A stretch of 64,000 nt of DNA from Lachnospiraceae bacterium Phil5. GTDB lineage: Bacteria > Bacillota > Clostridia > TANB77 > CAG-508. The stretch covers positions 100,107 to 164,106 of the forward strand of contig NWBM01000003.1 in the NCBI GenBank assembly GCA_002633185.1, in the 5' to 3' direction. A program made the position numbers and the translations under genes. The notes under the pieces were generated by a model. The model searched no databases, was not told where the DNA came from, and was given only the letters and a program-made list of their open reading frames with translations. Positions 18,360-28,101 of the stretch are shown here, piece by piece (positions within the stretch are counted from its first letter, which is position 1; each line of letters starts with the position of its first letter).

Positions 18360-19010
18360 TTAAAAAATTACATTAAGTAATATATTATTGTTACATAATT
18401 TACTTGCAATATAGGAATTATTAATTATTTCTAATACCTCATATCTACCAGATATTGTTGAAATAAAGGTAATTAGGGCAAATGTGATAAATAAAATTAT
18501 CAATCCCTGTAAAATTCCATATATTACGCCACCTATTTTATCACATTGTTTTATTAAAGGCAACTTTGTAATCAAATTTGTTAAAGTTTTTACAAAAATT
18601 AATATAATTCTTGTTGCAATAAATAATGCTATAAAAGCTAAAACATTTATTATATTTATTGAAATTTTTGTAGCTGTTGTGTTTACAACTTCGTTTTTCT
18701 TCTCTTCGGTTGCTTTTTCAACTTCTTCAGATACATATTTTAAAATTGGAGAATTATTCTCTTCTGTTTTTTTATCATCATTTTTCTCACTGTTTTCAAA
18801 AATTTGAACTATTGAACTTTGAATATTTTCATCAAAATTTGTGTTATCTATAACAATATTTGAAACAGGCTTAAATAGCATGAATGCAACACATATTGCA
18901 ATAATAAACGAAAAAATATTAATTAAACATTTTGTTAATCCTTTTTTATATCCAGCATATGTACATAAAGCTATAACCGCAATAACAATTAAATCAGCAA
19001 TAATAGACAT
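18360..19010 (-). CDS. CvpA-family membrane protein
   Basis: Start ATG 19010 with AAGGTG 7 bases upstream (a GTG at 19019 lies within the SD). 216 residues with four membrane segments (about 2-20, 25-48, 105-130, 155-185) and a charged extracytoplasmic loop of about 50 residues between the second and third. The GYKKGLTK motif after the first helix is typical of CvpA. The exact function of CvpA homologues is unsettled; in this operon an envelope role is likely. Confidence 0.8.
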   Translation of the reverse strand: MSIIADLIVIAVIALCTYAGYKKGLTKCLINIFSFIIAICVAFMLFKPVSNIVIDNTNFDENIQSSIVQIFENSEKNDDKKTEENNSPILKYVSEEVEKATEEKKNEVVNTTATKISINIINVLAFIALFIATRIILIFVKTLTNLITKLPLIKQCDKIGGVIYGILQGLIILFITFALITFISTISGRYEVLEIINNSYIASKLCNNNILLNVIF

Positions 19011-19069
19011 TTTATTCACCTTAGTGTATATTTACACTTCCTTTTTTATTTAGATTTTTATGGATTTAC

Positions 19070-20266
19070 CTATAAACCAATAAATTGAATTTTATTTCTA
19101 CAAATAACCCCTGCAATATTATCAGCAAGAACTATATCTTTTATTTCTTGATTTGATGTAAATTTCTTAATTAGCCATCCTTTTTCATTAATAAAATACA
19201 CTTCTGTTCCAACATTAACCGCAATTACTCCCTCTTTAGAATATACACTCTTAGCAATTCCATTTATTGTGTATACTGCAGTTCCTTTTCCATTTGAATT
19301 GTGTATTTCAACATTTGAAGTTTGATTATTAATTCCATTCATATTTTCAATTATTTTAAAATAATTTTTTGAAAGCCTAATACCAGCAAATGTTGTATTA
19401 TTAGATTTTGAAAAATCCTCAACAACACTTATTGCACCGTTTTTCAATGATAATATTTGTGATTCTGTCATGCACATTAATTCATTTTTTTGATGATATT
19501 CTAAGTTACAAACTAACATATTTGATGGAATTTGATATGTATAAATAATTGCATTTTCAGGCTTTTGTTTTGCATCATCTATAGAAACAACTTTAACCCT
19601 TGATTCTATTAAAGTTCCTGATATATCTGATTCACAAAAACTTAAATATTTATTATCACTAGAAACCGATACATCTGTTACTAATGTGCTTGATAGAAAT
19701 GTTTTAAACACTTCATTTCCTTTATTATCAATTAATGTAATAACTGATTTATAGCTTGTACCAGATACTGCAACTGCAACATAACCATTGTCGTTTAATC
19801 CAACCTTTGTTATATTACCATCAACATTATTTTCCCATACTATTTTTTTATCTTTTATTAAATAAACTTTTTGTTGTCCTTTTTCTGCCACAACCAAGTA
19901 TTTTCCTTTTGTTTCAAATACTGGAGTGCTAACGTTAAGCTTCAATGTTTGCACATTTTTTCCTGAAGAATTGTATAAACTAAGCTCATTATTTTTTAAT
20001 ACAACTACATAATCGTGATATGCATATGTATAAATATTTTCCTCTGATTCTATGGATATTGAAGGTGCATTTCCTTCTGAAATAATTTTCATTAAAATAT
20101 ATTTATCCATAAAATTTCTAAATTTACTACTTGATATATATGTAATTACTAAAATAGCAATTATTAAAAGAATAATTAATATTACACCAACAACTGCTAT
20201 TTTTTTCTTATTTAATTTTCTATCTTCATCTAGATTTCCAAATTGTTTATATTCAATTAACTTCAT
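19070..20266 (-). CDS. DUF5711-like membrane-anchored beta-propeller protein
   Basis: Start ATG 20266 fits the SD AAAGAGGA; the ATG at 20272 directly abuts it. 398 residues: short cytoplasmic N-terminus, one membrane segment (about 22-45), then an extracytoplasmic domain of repeated four-strand blades (LSLYNSSGKNV, VYLIKDKKIVWE, ITLIDNKGNEV, VEIHNSNGKGT, VYFINEKGWLIK), as in WD/PQQ-like propellers. DUF5711 proteins of Clostridia commonly neighbour cvpA; family membership is from memory of its look and context. Role unknown, probably envelope. Confidence 0.7.
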   Translation of the reverse strand: MKLIEYKQFGNLDEDRKLNKKKIAVVGVILIILLIIAILVITYISSSKFRNFMDKYILMKIISEGNAPSISIESEENIYTYAYHDYVVVLKNNELSLYNSSGKNVQTLKLNVSTPVFETKGKYLVVAEKGQQKVYLIKDKKIVWENNVDGNITKVGLNDNGYVAVAVSGTSYKSVITLIDNKGNEVFKTFLSSTLVTDVSVSSDNKYLSFCESDISGTLIESRVKVVSIDDAKQKPENAIIYTYQIPSNMLVCNLEYHQKNELMCMTESQILSLKNGAISVVEDFSKSNNTTFAGIRLSKNYFKIIENMNGINNQTSNVEIHNSNGKGTAVYTINGIAKSVYSKEGVIAVNVGTEVYFINEKGWLIKKFTSNQEIKDIVLADNIAGVICRNKIQFIGL

Positions 20267-20296
20267 AAACATTCCTCTTTTGATATTATTTTATAA

Positions 20297-21394
20297 CTAA
20301 TTTATACCAGTTTTTTGGTAATTTTGCAAGGGGTATAACGTGTTTTTATTTCTGTTTTTCTTTGTAAAATTAAGCTTTAATATTAAGATTAATTCTCCAA
20401 ATCCTATTAAGCCTAACGCTGGATATAGCATTTTAACTAGCGTTCCGAAGCTTATTTGAGAAACCGGAATTGCTATAAAACTTATTATTATTAAATTTTT
20501 AATATATTTTTTTCTATTAGTTGTAGTATTATTTAAAAAACTCAATCCCTCTGAAATTGCAGTTGTAATAATTGAAATAGCAATAAGAAAAATATATATA
20601 ATTCTATACATATTTGAATATTTTTGCATTATTGAAATAATTGGCATTTCTAAGCTATATGTTATATCATCTCCCAAAGTAAGTAAATTAAAAACAGATA
20701 TGCTTAGAATAATCAGCATCATGAGAGTTATTATGCTTATGCACATACAACTTTTTTCATTTTTTATTTTTTCACTTATTAACACAATTACCGGAATTAA
20801 AACGGTGCAATTGTAAGATGCATATAAAATACTTTTTATAAACCAGTTGTTTAAAAATACATATTTTATTATTTTTTCATCAATTGGATTTTTTAAAAAA
20901 TTTAAATAATTTGAATCTTTAATCATAATTATTAATAAAAAAAATACAAAAATTGGAATTAAATAATTACTTATTTTTACTAAGCCATTTACATTTTTTA
21001 ATAACACTAAAATAATTAAACTTACTATAATTAATGTTCCAACTATTTTATTAATATTAAATTCTTGCTGAAGAAGGCTTGAAAAACCTGAAATCATAAT
21101 GAAAAATGATACTAATAAAAAAATATTTATTATATTATTTAAAACTATGGAAAAGAATTTGTTTTGATTAACAATACAAAAGCAAAATTCTGAATATGAA
21201 TTTATTTTATTTTTTTTGCATATTTTTAAAACTTTATAAATAACTAAACTAATTATTATAAATGAAATAGCAATTCCTTGTATTCCTTTTTTTCCATATA
21301 TAAAAAAGAATTCATAAATTTCTTTTCCTGATGCAAAACCTGCGCCTACGAAGCTGGCTATAATTACAAATACTATTTTTAATATTTTTTTCAA
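20297..21394 (-). CDS. YkvI-like multi-pass membrane protein
   Basis: 365 residues with about ten membrane segments. The first helix contains VGAGFASGKEIYEFF, the signature of the YkvI group within the amino acid-polyamine-cation transporter fold. Start is TTG at 21394 with GGAGG upstream. It is first in the minus-strand unit leading to the LCP gene. Substrate unknown. Confidence 0.75.
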   Translation of the reverse strand: MKKILKIVFVIIASFVGAGFASGKEIYEFFFIYGKKGIQGIAISFIIISLVIYKVLKICKKNKINSYSEFCFCIVNQNKFFSIVLNNIINIFLLVSFFIMISGFSSLLQQEFNINKIVGTLIIVSLIILVLLKNVNGLVKISNYLIPIFVFFLLIIMIKDSNYLNFLKNPIDEKIIKYVFLNNWFIKSILYASYNCTVLIPVIVLISEKIKNEKSCMCISIITLMMLIILSISVFNLLTLGDDITYSLEMPIISIMQKYSNMYRIIYIFLIAISIITTAISEGLSFLNNTTTNRKKYIKNLIIISFIAIPVSQISFGTLVKMLYPALGLIGFGELILILKLNFTKKNRNKNTLYPLQNYQKTGIN

Positions 21395-21510
21395 ATGCGT
21401 TTTCCTCCTGTTTATTTCTTTGTTAGATATTATGAAAGATATTGATTTTTATGAAAAATTATAGTATTATATTTAATAATTATAATTTATTGAATAGAAA
21501 GGAAATGGTT

Positions 21511-21807
21511 ATGGAGAATAATTTAAATAGTAAGCAACGTGCTTATTTAAGAAGTCTTGCTAATGGGATAGATTCTATTTTTCAGATTGGGAAGTCTGGG
21601 GTTTCTGAGAATTTGATCCAACAGTTGAAGGATGCTTTGGAGGCTAGGGAATTGATAAAGATTTCCGTGCTTGAAACTGCTCCGGATAGTGCCAAGGTGC
21701 TTGGGAATGAGCTTGCAGAGTTGACTGGAGCTGTTTTGGTGCAAACTATTGGGAATAAGATTACTTTGTTTAAGAAGAGAGAGAAAAATAGTAGAATTAA
21801 TTTATAA
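21511..21807 (+). CDS. yhbY: YhbY-type RNA-binding protein
   Basis: ATG 21511 is 8 bases after AAAGGAA; the longer frame from 21442 has no SD. 98 residues forming one CRM domain: LNSKQRAYLRSLANG, then IGKSGVSENLI with the GxxG-like loop, then a helix and LVQTIGNKITLFKK. YhbY proteins bind pre-50S ribosomes. It is a single-gene unit convergent with yhaN, sharing a terminator. Confidence 0.9.
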   Translation: MENNLNSKQRAYLRSLANGIDSIFQIGKSGVSENLIQQLKDALEARELIKISVLETAPDSAKVLGNELAELTGAVLVQTIGNKITLFKKREKNSRINL

Positions 21808-21849
21808 AAAACGCCCCAAACCTTTATGAAAAAGGCGCGGGCGTTTTTT
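21806..21849. terminator. Bidirectional terminator between yhbY and yhaN
   Basis: AAAACGCCC pairs with GGGCGTTTT with an inner CCTTT/AAAGG helix and A/T tracts on both sides. Confidence 0.85.
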
Positions 21850-23888
21850 TATAATTCTATTTTGTTGTATTCATATTTTAGTTTGTTTAGAATTGTCTCT
21901 TCTCTGCTTGTGCAGGTTAGAATTATTATTTGTTTGTCGTAATAGTTGTCTATTAGGAATTTGAATATGTTTTCTAGTCTGTCGTCGTCGTAGAAGGCGA
22001 ATGATTCGTCTAATATTAATGGCATATTCTCTTCTGATATGTCCTTACACATTGATAATCTTAGAGATAAGTATAGTTGATCTATTGTTCCTAAGCTTAA
22101 TTTTTCTGCCGATACGTATTCTCCTGATGGTAGTTCTACCATTAATCCATTTTCGTCGTTAATTGAAACTTTGTTGTATTTTCCACTTGAAATATTTGAT
22201 ATGTTTTGTGATAGGTTGTTCGTGAATTTTGGTGTTACTGTATTTTTCATTTTTTCATATGCATTTTCTAAGGCTTGTTTTACTACTATCATTGCATTAT
22301 TTTTTTTCATTAAATCCTCGTACTCTTCTTCTGCTGTTATTATTTCTTCTTCAACTTTTGCTAAATCGTCAAGTTGTGGCATTATATTTTCTTTGTTTAA
22401 ATCTATTTTATGGATTTCTATTTTTCTATCATTTGTTTCTTGTTGTAGTTTTTCCAGCTTATATTCTAAGTTAGTCGTATCAAGCAATTCTATTAATTCA
22501 TTTTCTTCAATTTTGTCTTTGAATTCTTCTTTTATTTTTTGAATCTCGTTCTCTTTTAAATTCTTTATTTTGCTTTCTATTTCGCTTAATTTGTTTATTT
22601 CTTCATTTTTATTTTTTTCTAAAAGTTGAATTTGCGCATTTTTTGAATCAATTTCATTTATTAATTTTTTGTTTTTATCAAGCTCAATTAATATTTTATT
22701 TTCTTCAACACGATTGTTCATTTCTCTTTTATTTTTTTGTATTAAATCTTTTTCTTTTTTCTTATTATTTTCAATAAAATACATTAAAATTAATATTGGA
22801 AAAATTGCTAACCCTACGAATTTCAATATTTTATTTGGTACAAAAATAAATAATAAAATGTTTATTATTATTGCAATAATTCCAAGTATTATATATTTTT
22901 TAGTAGAGTTTTGGGGATGTTTTTTGGAGGTGTCCCCAAAAACATCTTCACGAAGTTTTCTTAGTTTGTTTTCGTTTCTTGCTATTAGTTCGAATAATTC
23001 ATCTTCTTCTTTGTAGTTGTTTTCTTTTAGTAATTGTTCTTTTTCAGTTTCTAGTTTGCTTATTTCTTCGTCTTTTCTGTCGATTAGTAGTTTATTGTAA
23101 TTTAATTTTGATGTTTCTTTTTGCTCTTCGTCAGTAATATTTTTTAATTTTTTTAATAATAATATTTTAGCTTCATCATTTTTTATTATTTCGTCGATAT
23201 TGCTCTTATTTTCCTCGAAATTGAATTTTTGATCTTTGTATGATAACAAGTTCATCTTTTTTGTTTTAAGGTCTTGTAGTTTATTCTGAACAATATTAAT
23301 AGGCTTTCCTTGGCTTCTATATGTTCCAATTTCATCTAATTGTTTTTTGTATAGTTTGTCCATTGCTTTGTTATATGAAACACTGTCTTCGCCTGTTCCT
23401 GCTATGTTAGCCATTTTCTGGACTAATACATTTTGTGAATTTTTTTCTAATTTTACTTCTTGTTGCATTGCTGCAATTGTTGATAAAAATGTTTGCTCAT
23501 CTACTTTTGTTTGTTCATAGAAAAATTGATTTCCTAAATTTTTATCAATAGAAAATTCTTTTGAGATGTCTTCCATATTGCTGTTATATATTTTAGGATT
23601 TTTCTTTCCGAATTCTCTATATACTTCAAATTGCTCGCCATTGTCTAATTCGTATTTTATTTTCCCAGAAAAATCTTCTTTTCCCCATGGCTTATATCTA
23701 TCATAGTCTGAATACTCTCTACCCTTTTTATTTTTAGATGTTCCATAAAAAATGTTAGTAATAAATTTTAATAAAGTAGATTTTCCAGATTCATTTTTTC
23801 CATATATTAAATTTATATTATCTGATAATTGTATTTCTTTGTTATCTAAATTACCAAATGAATTTATTTTTATGTCTTTTATCTTCAA
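21849..23888 (-). CDS. YhaN-like SMC/Rad50-type ATPase with a REP in frame
   Basis: I prefer TTG 23888 as start (SD AGAGGTG 7 bases upstream) over TTG 23921, which has none. About 679 residues: N-terminal ATPase half (Walker A YGKNESGKST), long coiled coils, a central two-helix membrane segment (about 330-370), more coiled coil, and the C-terminal half with LSLGTIDQLYLSLRLS signature and LPLILDESF Walker B. YhaN pairs with the YhaO nuclease encoded just upstream, as SbcC does with SbcD. A REP element (22903-22949) is translated as a 15-residue segment just before the membrane helices. Confidence 0.85.
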   Translation of the reverse strand: MKIKDIKINSFGNLDNKEIQLSDNINLIYGKNESGKSTLLKFITNIFYGTSKNKKGREYSDYDRYKPWGKEDFSGKIKYELDNGEQFEVYREFGKKNPKIYNSNMEDISKEFSIDKNLGNQFFYEQTKVDEQTFLSTIAAMQQEVKLEKNSQNVLVQKMANIAGTGEDSVSYNKAMDKLYKKQLDEIGTYRSQGKPINIVQNKLQDLKTKKMNLLSYKDQKFNFEENKSNIDEIIKNDEAKILLLKKLKNITDEEQKETSKLNYNKLLIDRKDEEISKLETEKEQLLKENNYKEEDELFELIARNENKLRKLREDVFGDTSKKHPQNSTKKYIILGIIAIIINILLFIFVPNKILKFVGLAIFPILILMYFIENNKKKEKDLIQKNKREMNNRVEENKILIELDKNKKLINEIDSKNAQIQLLEKNKNEEINKLSEIESKIKNLKENEIQKIKEEFKDKIEENELIELLDTTNLEYKLEKLQQETNDRKIEIHKIDLNKENIMPQLDDLAKVEEEIITAEEEYEDLMKKNNAMIVVKQALENAYEKMKNTVTPKFTNNLSQNISNISSGKYNKVSINDENGLMVELPSGEYVSAEKLSLGTIDQLYLSLRLSMCKDISEENMPLILDESFAFYDDDRLENIFKFLIDNYYDKQIIILTCTSREETILNKLKYEYNKIEL
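22903..22949. repeat. REP element inside the yhaN coding sequence (locus R4)
   Basis: It begins GTAG (22903-22906), and GATGTTTTTTGG pairs with CCAAAAACATC around the core (GGAGGTGTCCC 22927-22937). It keeps the yhaN frame open and is read as DVFGDTSKKHPQNST, between coiled coil and membrane helices. Confidence 0.9.
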
Positions 23889-23923
23889 GTTTTTTTCACC
23901 TCTTTTTTTAATTAATTTCAATA

Positions 23924-25003
23924 TTATTTATCAAGTATTTCAAAACCTATTTCTAATGCATTTTCAAGCACTTCTCGGTCTTCCGGATTACTCTCCATTT
24001 TATTCATTATTTCTTTTACAAATAATCCTCTTAAAGTATTTTCGCTCATTATTTTTTCTAAATCATAATTCATTTTTGTGTAGTCTTTTATTTTTATAAT
24101 ATTATTATTTATAATTAATTTTTTTAATTTAAATAAATCAATTTCGAAATTTCTTTTTCCTATTATAGAAATTTTATAGTATTTATTTTCTTCAAATTCT
24201 ATACTGTTTATAACGCTTGCAAGTTCGTCTAAATCTAGCATTTCTGTTACATCAATTTCTTTAATAATAAATTCACAATTATCAACTGGGACAAATGCAA
24301 TTTGTAGTTCCTCTTTTTCTAAATCTCCTACTAAAATTCCGTGTGCACCTAGCTCATCAAATCCCATTGAAACTGTTGAACCACAGTATACTATTCTTTG
24401 ATTTGGTTCGGTGTTGTAGTCTAATTTGTGAATATGTCCTAATGCAACATAATCAAACCCTTTTTCTTTAAGCAATTTTTCAGAAATTGGATTATATACT
24501 TTTTCTAGTGTGTTTGATGCATTTAATGTACCATGTGCAACTAGTATATTTATTTTATTTGGATTTGCTAATTTGAAATCTTCTAGCTCTGTATTTGTGT
24601 AATAAAAATCATCAAAACCATATCCATATACATCAACGTCTTCAAGCTCTACAACACTTAATTCTGGGCCAAATATGTGAACATTACTGTTCCAATTATA
24701 TTTATTGTAAAATGAATTTTTTAAGAATGGATCATGGTTTCCAGGTGAAATAAAAACATGAGTATTAGGTATTTCTTTAAATAAATTGTTTATATAGTCT
24801 ATTGTGCTTTGCCTAATATATTCATGCTCGTAAAAGTCTCCTGCTATAAATAAAAATTGAATTTCGTTTTCTTTTATAAATTTTATTATTTTATTAAATG
24901 CTATTCTTTGGTCTAATCTACGTTTATCTCCTAAATCTGATTTATTTGTTAATGTTGTGAATGATGTGTCAAAATGCATGTCTGCCATGTGAACAAATTT
25001 CAT
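23924..25003 (-). CDS. YhaO/SbcD-type metallophosphoesterase
   Basis: 359 residues, SD AAGGAG. The Mre11-type metal motifs are all present: ADMHFD, IAGDFYEH, SPGNHD, VAHGT and GHIHK. It should be a Mn-dependent DNA exonuclease/endonuclease working with the YhaN ATPase encoded directly downstream. Promoter at 25039-25067. YhaN-YhaO membrane association is implied by the helices in YhaN. Confidence 0.9.
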   Translation of the reverse strand: MKFVHMADMHFDTSFTTLTNKSDLGDKRRLDQRIAFNKIIKFIKENEIQFLFIAGDFYEHEYIRQSTIDYINNLFKEIPNTHVFISPGNHDPFLKNSFYNKYNWNSNVHIFGPELSVVELEDVDVYGYGFDDFYYTNTELEDFKLANPNKINILVAHGTLNASNTLEKVYNPISEKLLKEKGFDYVALGHIHKLDYNTEPNQRIVYCGSTVSMGFDELGAHGILVGDLEKEELQIAFVPVDNCEFIIKEIDVTEMLDLDELASVINSIEFEENKYYKISIIGKRNFEIDLFKLKKLIINNNIIKIKDYTKMNYDLEKIMSENTLRGLFVKEIMNKMESNPEDREVLENALEIGFEILDK

Positions 25004-25038
25004 ATTTATATTCTCCTTGGTTTTTATTTTCTTTATTA

Positions 25039-25067
25039 TTTATATCATAAGTGGAATTTTTAGTCAA
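25039..25067 (-). promoter_or_regulatory. Sigma-A promoter of yhaO-yhaN
   Basis: On the minus strand TTGACT (25062-25067), 17 bases, TATAAA (25039-25044). Confidence 0.75.
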
Positions 25068-25104
25068 TGGTTTTACGAACTTTTGTTTTTTATTAGATAA
25101 AACA

Positions 25105-25137
25105 AAAGAGACACATTATTTACCGCTGTGTCTCTTT
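25105..25137 (-). terminator. Intrinsic terminator after virD4
   Basis: AAAGAGACACA (25105-25115) pairs with TGTGTCTCTTT (25127-25137); on the minus strand TTTTGTTTT follows. It separates the virD4 unit from yhaO. Confidence 0.85.
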
Positions 25138-25144
25138 CTATTTT

Positions 25145-27089
25145 TTATTTTCTCTTTCCAGTATCCTCAACCAAAGGTCCAAATAACTCATCGAATTTTG
25201 CTTCTAATTCTTTTTGAATATCTAATTCAGATGGGTCATTATCTTCATATACTGGGAAATCTACATCTGTATTGTCATTTTCAATATCCTCTTCAAATAA
25301 ATCATCTAAAGATTCAACTTTTAAATCTGTCCCACCACTAACATTGTTGTCTGTATATGGATTATTAGGATTGAATTTTCTCCAAACTCCTCTGTCTCCT
25401 ACATTAAAATCGTTATGGCTTAATTTTACTTGATTCATTTCTTTATACATTGGATAATTGAAATACCAATATTTCTTAGCTCTAATTGGTTTTAAACCTT
25501 TTTCGAAAATAATGCAATCATCATTTCCCATTCTACGTAACTCGTCTGGCGTCATAAGTGCTCTTGCCATTATTTGGTCAGATTCACTCTTTCCAGTTTT
25601 CTTTCCATGAGCATCTCTATTTATTGAATTATTTTTTCTAGATATTGTTTTTTCACCTAGTTCTTTAGAAAAATATTCAACTGTTTTAAATGAGTTACTT
25701 CCTAAGAATACGTGAGTATCGCAGTTACCTAAAATTGTTTCATGTGATTTTTCATATATTGCTTCCAATTGGTCTAAGTTTTGTAAAATTACACTGAATG
25801 ATATTTTTCTACTTCTTGATGTAGAAATCTTTTTATCAAAATCTGGTATTCTACCAATATTAGCAAACTCGTCTAATATAAAGAAACATGGAATTTTTAG
25901 CTTTCCACCTGGATTTTTATCAGCATAATCGTATAATTGTTGTATTAATTGTGAGAAGAAAATTGTTAATAAGAAGTCGTACGCTGTATGAGTGTCTGAT
26001 GAAACTACATATAAAGCTGTTTTCTTATTTGCAATATCTTCAAAATTTATTGTATCTGTTGATGTAACTTCAGCTATTTCTTTTGAATCAAATTTACCTA
26101 ATTTTGATTGCAATGAACTTAATATTGAACTATATGTTTTATCTGATGCAAGTTCAACAGATTTATAATACATTCTTGCAGGGTGATCATAAGGAAGAAC
26201 ACCTATTAATTCAGATAACATATTGTTTCCACCATTATTACTTGCAGCTCTTACTAATTCAGCACAACTTGCTAAGTTTTGTTCTTCTGGTGGACGAACT
26301 GCTAGTAAGTAGTAAATTAGAGCTTTTAATAACATCTCTGCCATGTCATCCCAATATGGATCTGCATTGCTGTTATCACTTTTTTGTCCTTTTACTACAG
26401 TATTTGCAATAACGTCTACATCTAATTCACTTTTAATATGTGCTAATGGATTGTATCCATCACTTGTTGCAGGATTAACTAGATTTAACATTTTAACTTC
26501 ATATCCATGACTTTTTAAGAAACCTGCTGTATCATCATATAACTCGCCTTTTGGGTCTGTAAATACGTATGAACCTAACATTTGGTAAGCATTTGGTTTA
26601 GAATATGATGCTGATTTACCAGCACCAGATCCGTCCAACAATTAGAACGTTTATGTTTCCTGGCTTATCAACTGGTAAATAATTATCTTTTGCAAGAAGA
26701 ATTCCATCTTTTTTGCTTAATACTTTATACTGTTCACCTTTTTCACACCAATCACTTGAACCATGTTCAATTTTATCATATTGACCTTTTGGTAATGTTT
26801 TCATAATCCCTTTTATTAATATAAGTATGTAAATTATTGTGAATACTTCAATACCTGTTACAAAATCTTTAGTAAATGGCTCTTTAAACACTTCTGTTAT
26901 TGGAAGTTTTATTAAATTGTTTACAAAATTATAAGTCATTCCTTCCAACCAACTTTGGCCATTCATTGTAGCTTCTGTAATGGTATAAGTCACTGGCGCA
27001 ACAAGTAGTATGGCTATAATAAGCCATACTACTATATACGCTAAAATATTCTTTTTTAATTTTTTCATGAAACTTTTAAATTTTTCCAT
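25145..27089 (-). pseudogene. virD4: VirD4/TraG-type coupling ATPase with a one-base frameshift
   Basis: Two overlapping frames form one coupling protein of about 648 residues. The first (27089-26616) has two membrane helices (about 15-38 and 75-100) and stops just before the Walker A with VLIVGRIWCW. The second resumes with DGSGAGKSASY, TDPKGELYDD, Walker B FFILDEFANIG, SRSRKISFSVILQ and an acidic tail. Removing one base near 26633 (within GGACGGATC) restores VLIVGGSGAGKS. Coupling proteins deliver substrates to the T4SS channel. It could be a true pseudogene, a phase-variable state or an assembly error; the exact break at the P-loop would kill the protein. Confidence 0.85.
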
Positions 27090-27121
27090 ATAAAGTTCCT
27101 CTTTTCTTCTTTCGTTAATTA

Positions 27122-27424
27122 CTATCTTTCAGCGCTTCTTGTTTTTGGAGCTACTGTATATTTTCCATTTTCATCTTTTACATACTTATTTGTCTTTGTA
27201 ACTATAACTTCTCTTCCTTTTGAGTCCTTTCCTTTTTTGAATACTCCGAAAGAATTTTCTACAATATCAAACATTGGAATACTTTGATTTATTGTTTCTT
27301 TTGGTTTCATAATTATTTTGTCTTTATCAGATACAAAAATACCTCCTGAAACTTTAAATCCCATTTTAATTTCTTCTTTAACTTCCTTTGAAGCTTTTGA
27401 TGAATTTCCACTTGTATAACTCAT
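27122..27424 (-). CDS. Small protein of unknown function in the virD4 unit
   Basis: 100 residues, SD AGAGGAG, no signal peptide or membrane helix. A hydrophilic N-terminus is followed by a beta-rich part (VSGGIFVSDKDKIIMK) and a basic tail. It is unrecognised. It lies between virD4 and another unknown gene under the same consensus promoter, so a T4SS substrate-handling or regulatory role is possible. Confidence 0.65.
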   Translation of the reverse strand: MSYTSGNSSKASKEVKEEIKMGFKVSGGIFVSDKDKIIMKPKETINQSIPMFDIVENSFGVFKKGKDSKGREVIVTKTNKYVKDENGKYTVAPKTRSAER

Positions 27425-27467
27425 CTCAATTCTCCTCTCTTTTTTCTAAATTTTAGATACAATCTAA

Positions 27468-27992
27468 TTACTTTTTATCTTCTCTAATTTCAAAAGCAAA
27501 ATATGGTTTTTGTGGTTTTAATGTAATTTTACCTTTGACTTCATTTGTTTCTTTATCAAAAAACAATGTAGGTTTAATTTCTTCTGCTGTTTCTGGATCT
27601 ATTATAGAAATAGGTCTTTGCAAATTTGGTGTATATTTAAATTCTTTATACATTGTTTCTTCATCTGAATATAATGTATCAAATTTTACAGGTGCAGGTT
27701 TCTTTGAAATACGTATTTTATCCTCTTGCAAAATACCCATGTTAACAACAACCTTTCCGTCGGCAAATGATAAAAATACCAATTTGTTTCCTTCAGGTTT
27801 TGGATTATCAACAAAAAATGTTTTTCTTGTTGCCCCATCTCTTAGTTCTTCAGCATATTCAAGCCTTTCAACTGTATACTTTGGTGCACCACTTAAAACT
27901 TCATTTTTGTTTGTTTCATTAACTTGATATATTACTGTACTAACATTTTGCTTATCGGTAATACTAAAATGTTTACCTTGTATGCTTTCCAT
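27468..27992 (-). CDS. Soluble protein of unknown function, first in the virD4 unit
   Basis: I prefer ATG 27992 (GAGAGGGG 11 bases upstream) over GTG 28004. About 174 residues, mainly beta strands, no membrane segment. Not recognised. First gene behind a perfect promoter at 28058-28086. Confidence 0.65.
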   Translation of the reverse strand: MESIQGKHFSITDKQNVSTVIYQVNETNKNEVLSGAPKYTVERLEYAEELRDGATRKTFFVDNPKPEGNKLVFLSFADGKVVVNMGILQEDKIRISKKPAPVKFDTLYSDEETMYKEFKYTPNLQRPISIIDPETAEEIKPTLFFDKETNEVKGKITLKPQKPYFAFEIREDKK

Positions 27993-28057
27993 ATACCCAT
28001 ACACCCCTCTCTATGAATTCTTTTCATAGTTATTCTTTTGTATAATCATATACACTT

Positions 28058-28086
28058 ATTATACCTTTATTTTCTAGAAATGTCAA
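28058..28086 (-). promoter_or_regulatory. Consensus promoter of the virD4 unit
   Basis: TTGACA (28081-28086), 17 bases, TATAAT (28058-28063): a perfect match, about 60 bases before the first start codon. Confidence 0.9.
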
Positions 28087-28101
28087 CATTTTTATGTAAA
28101 T

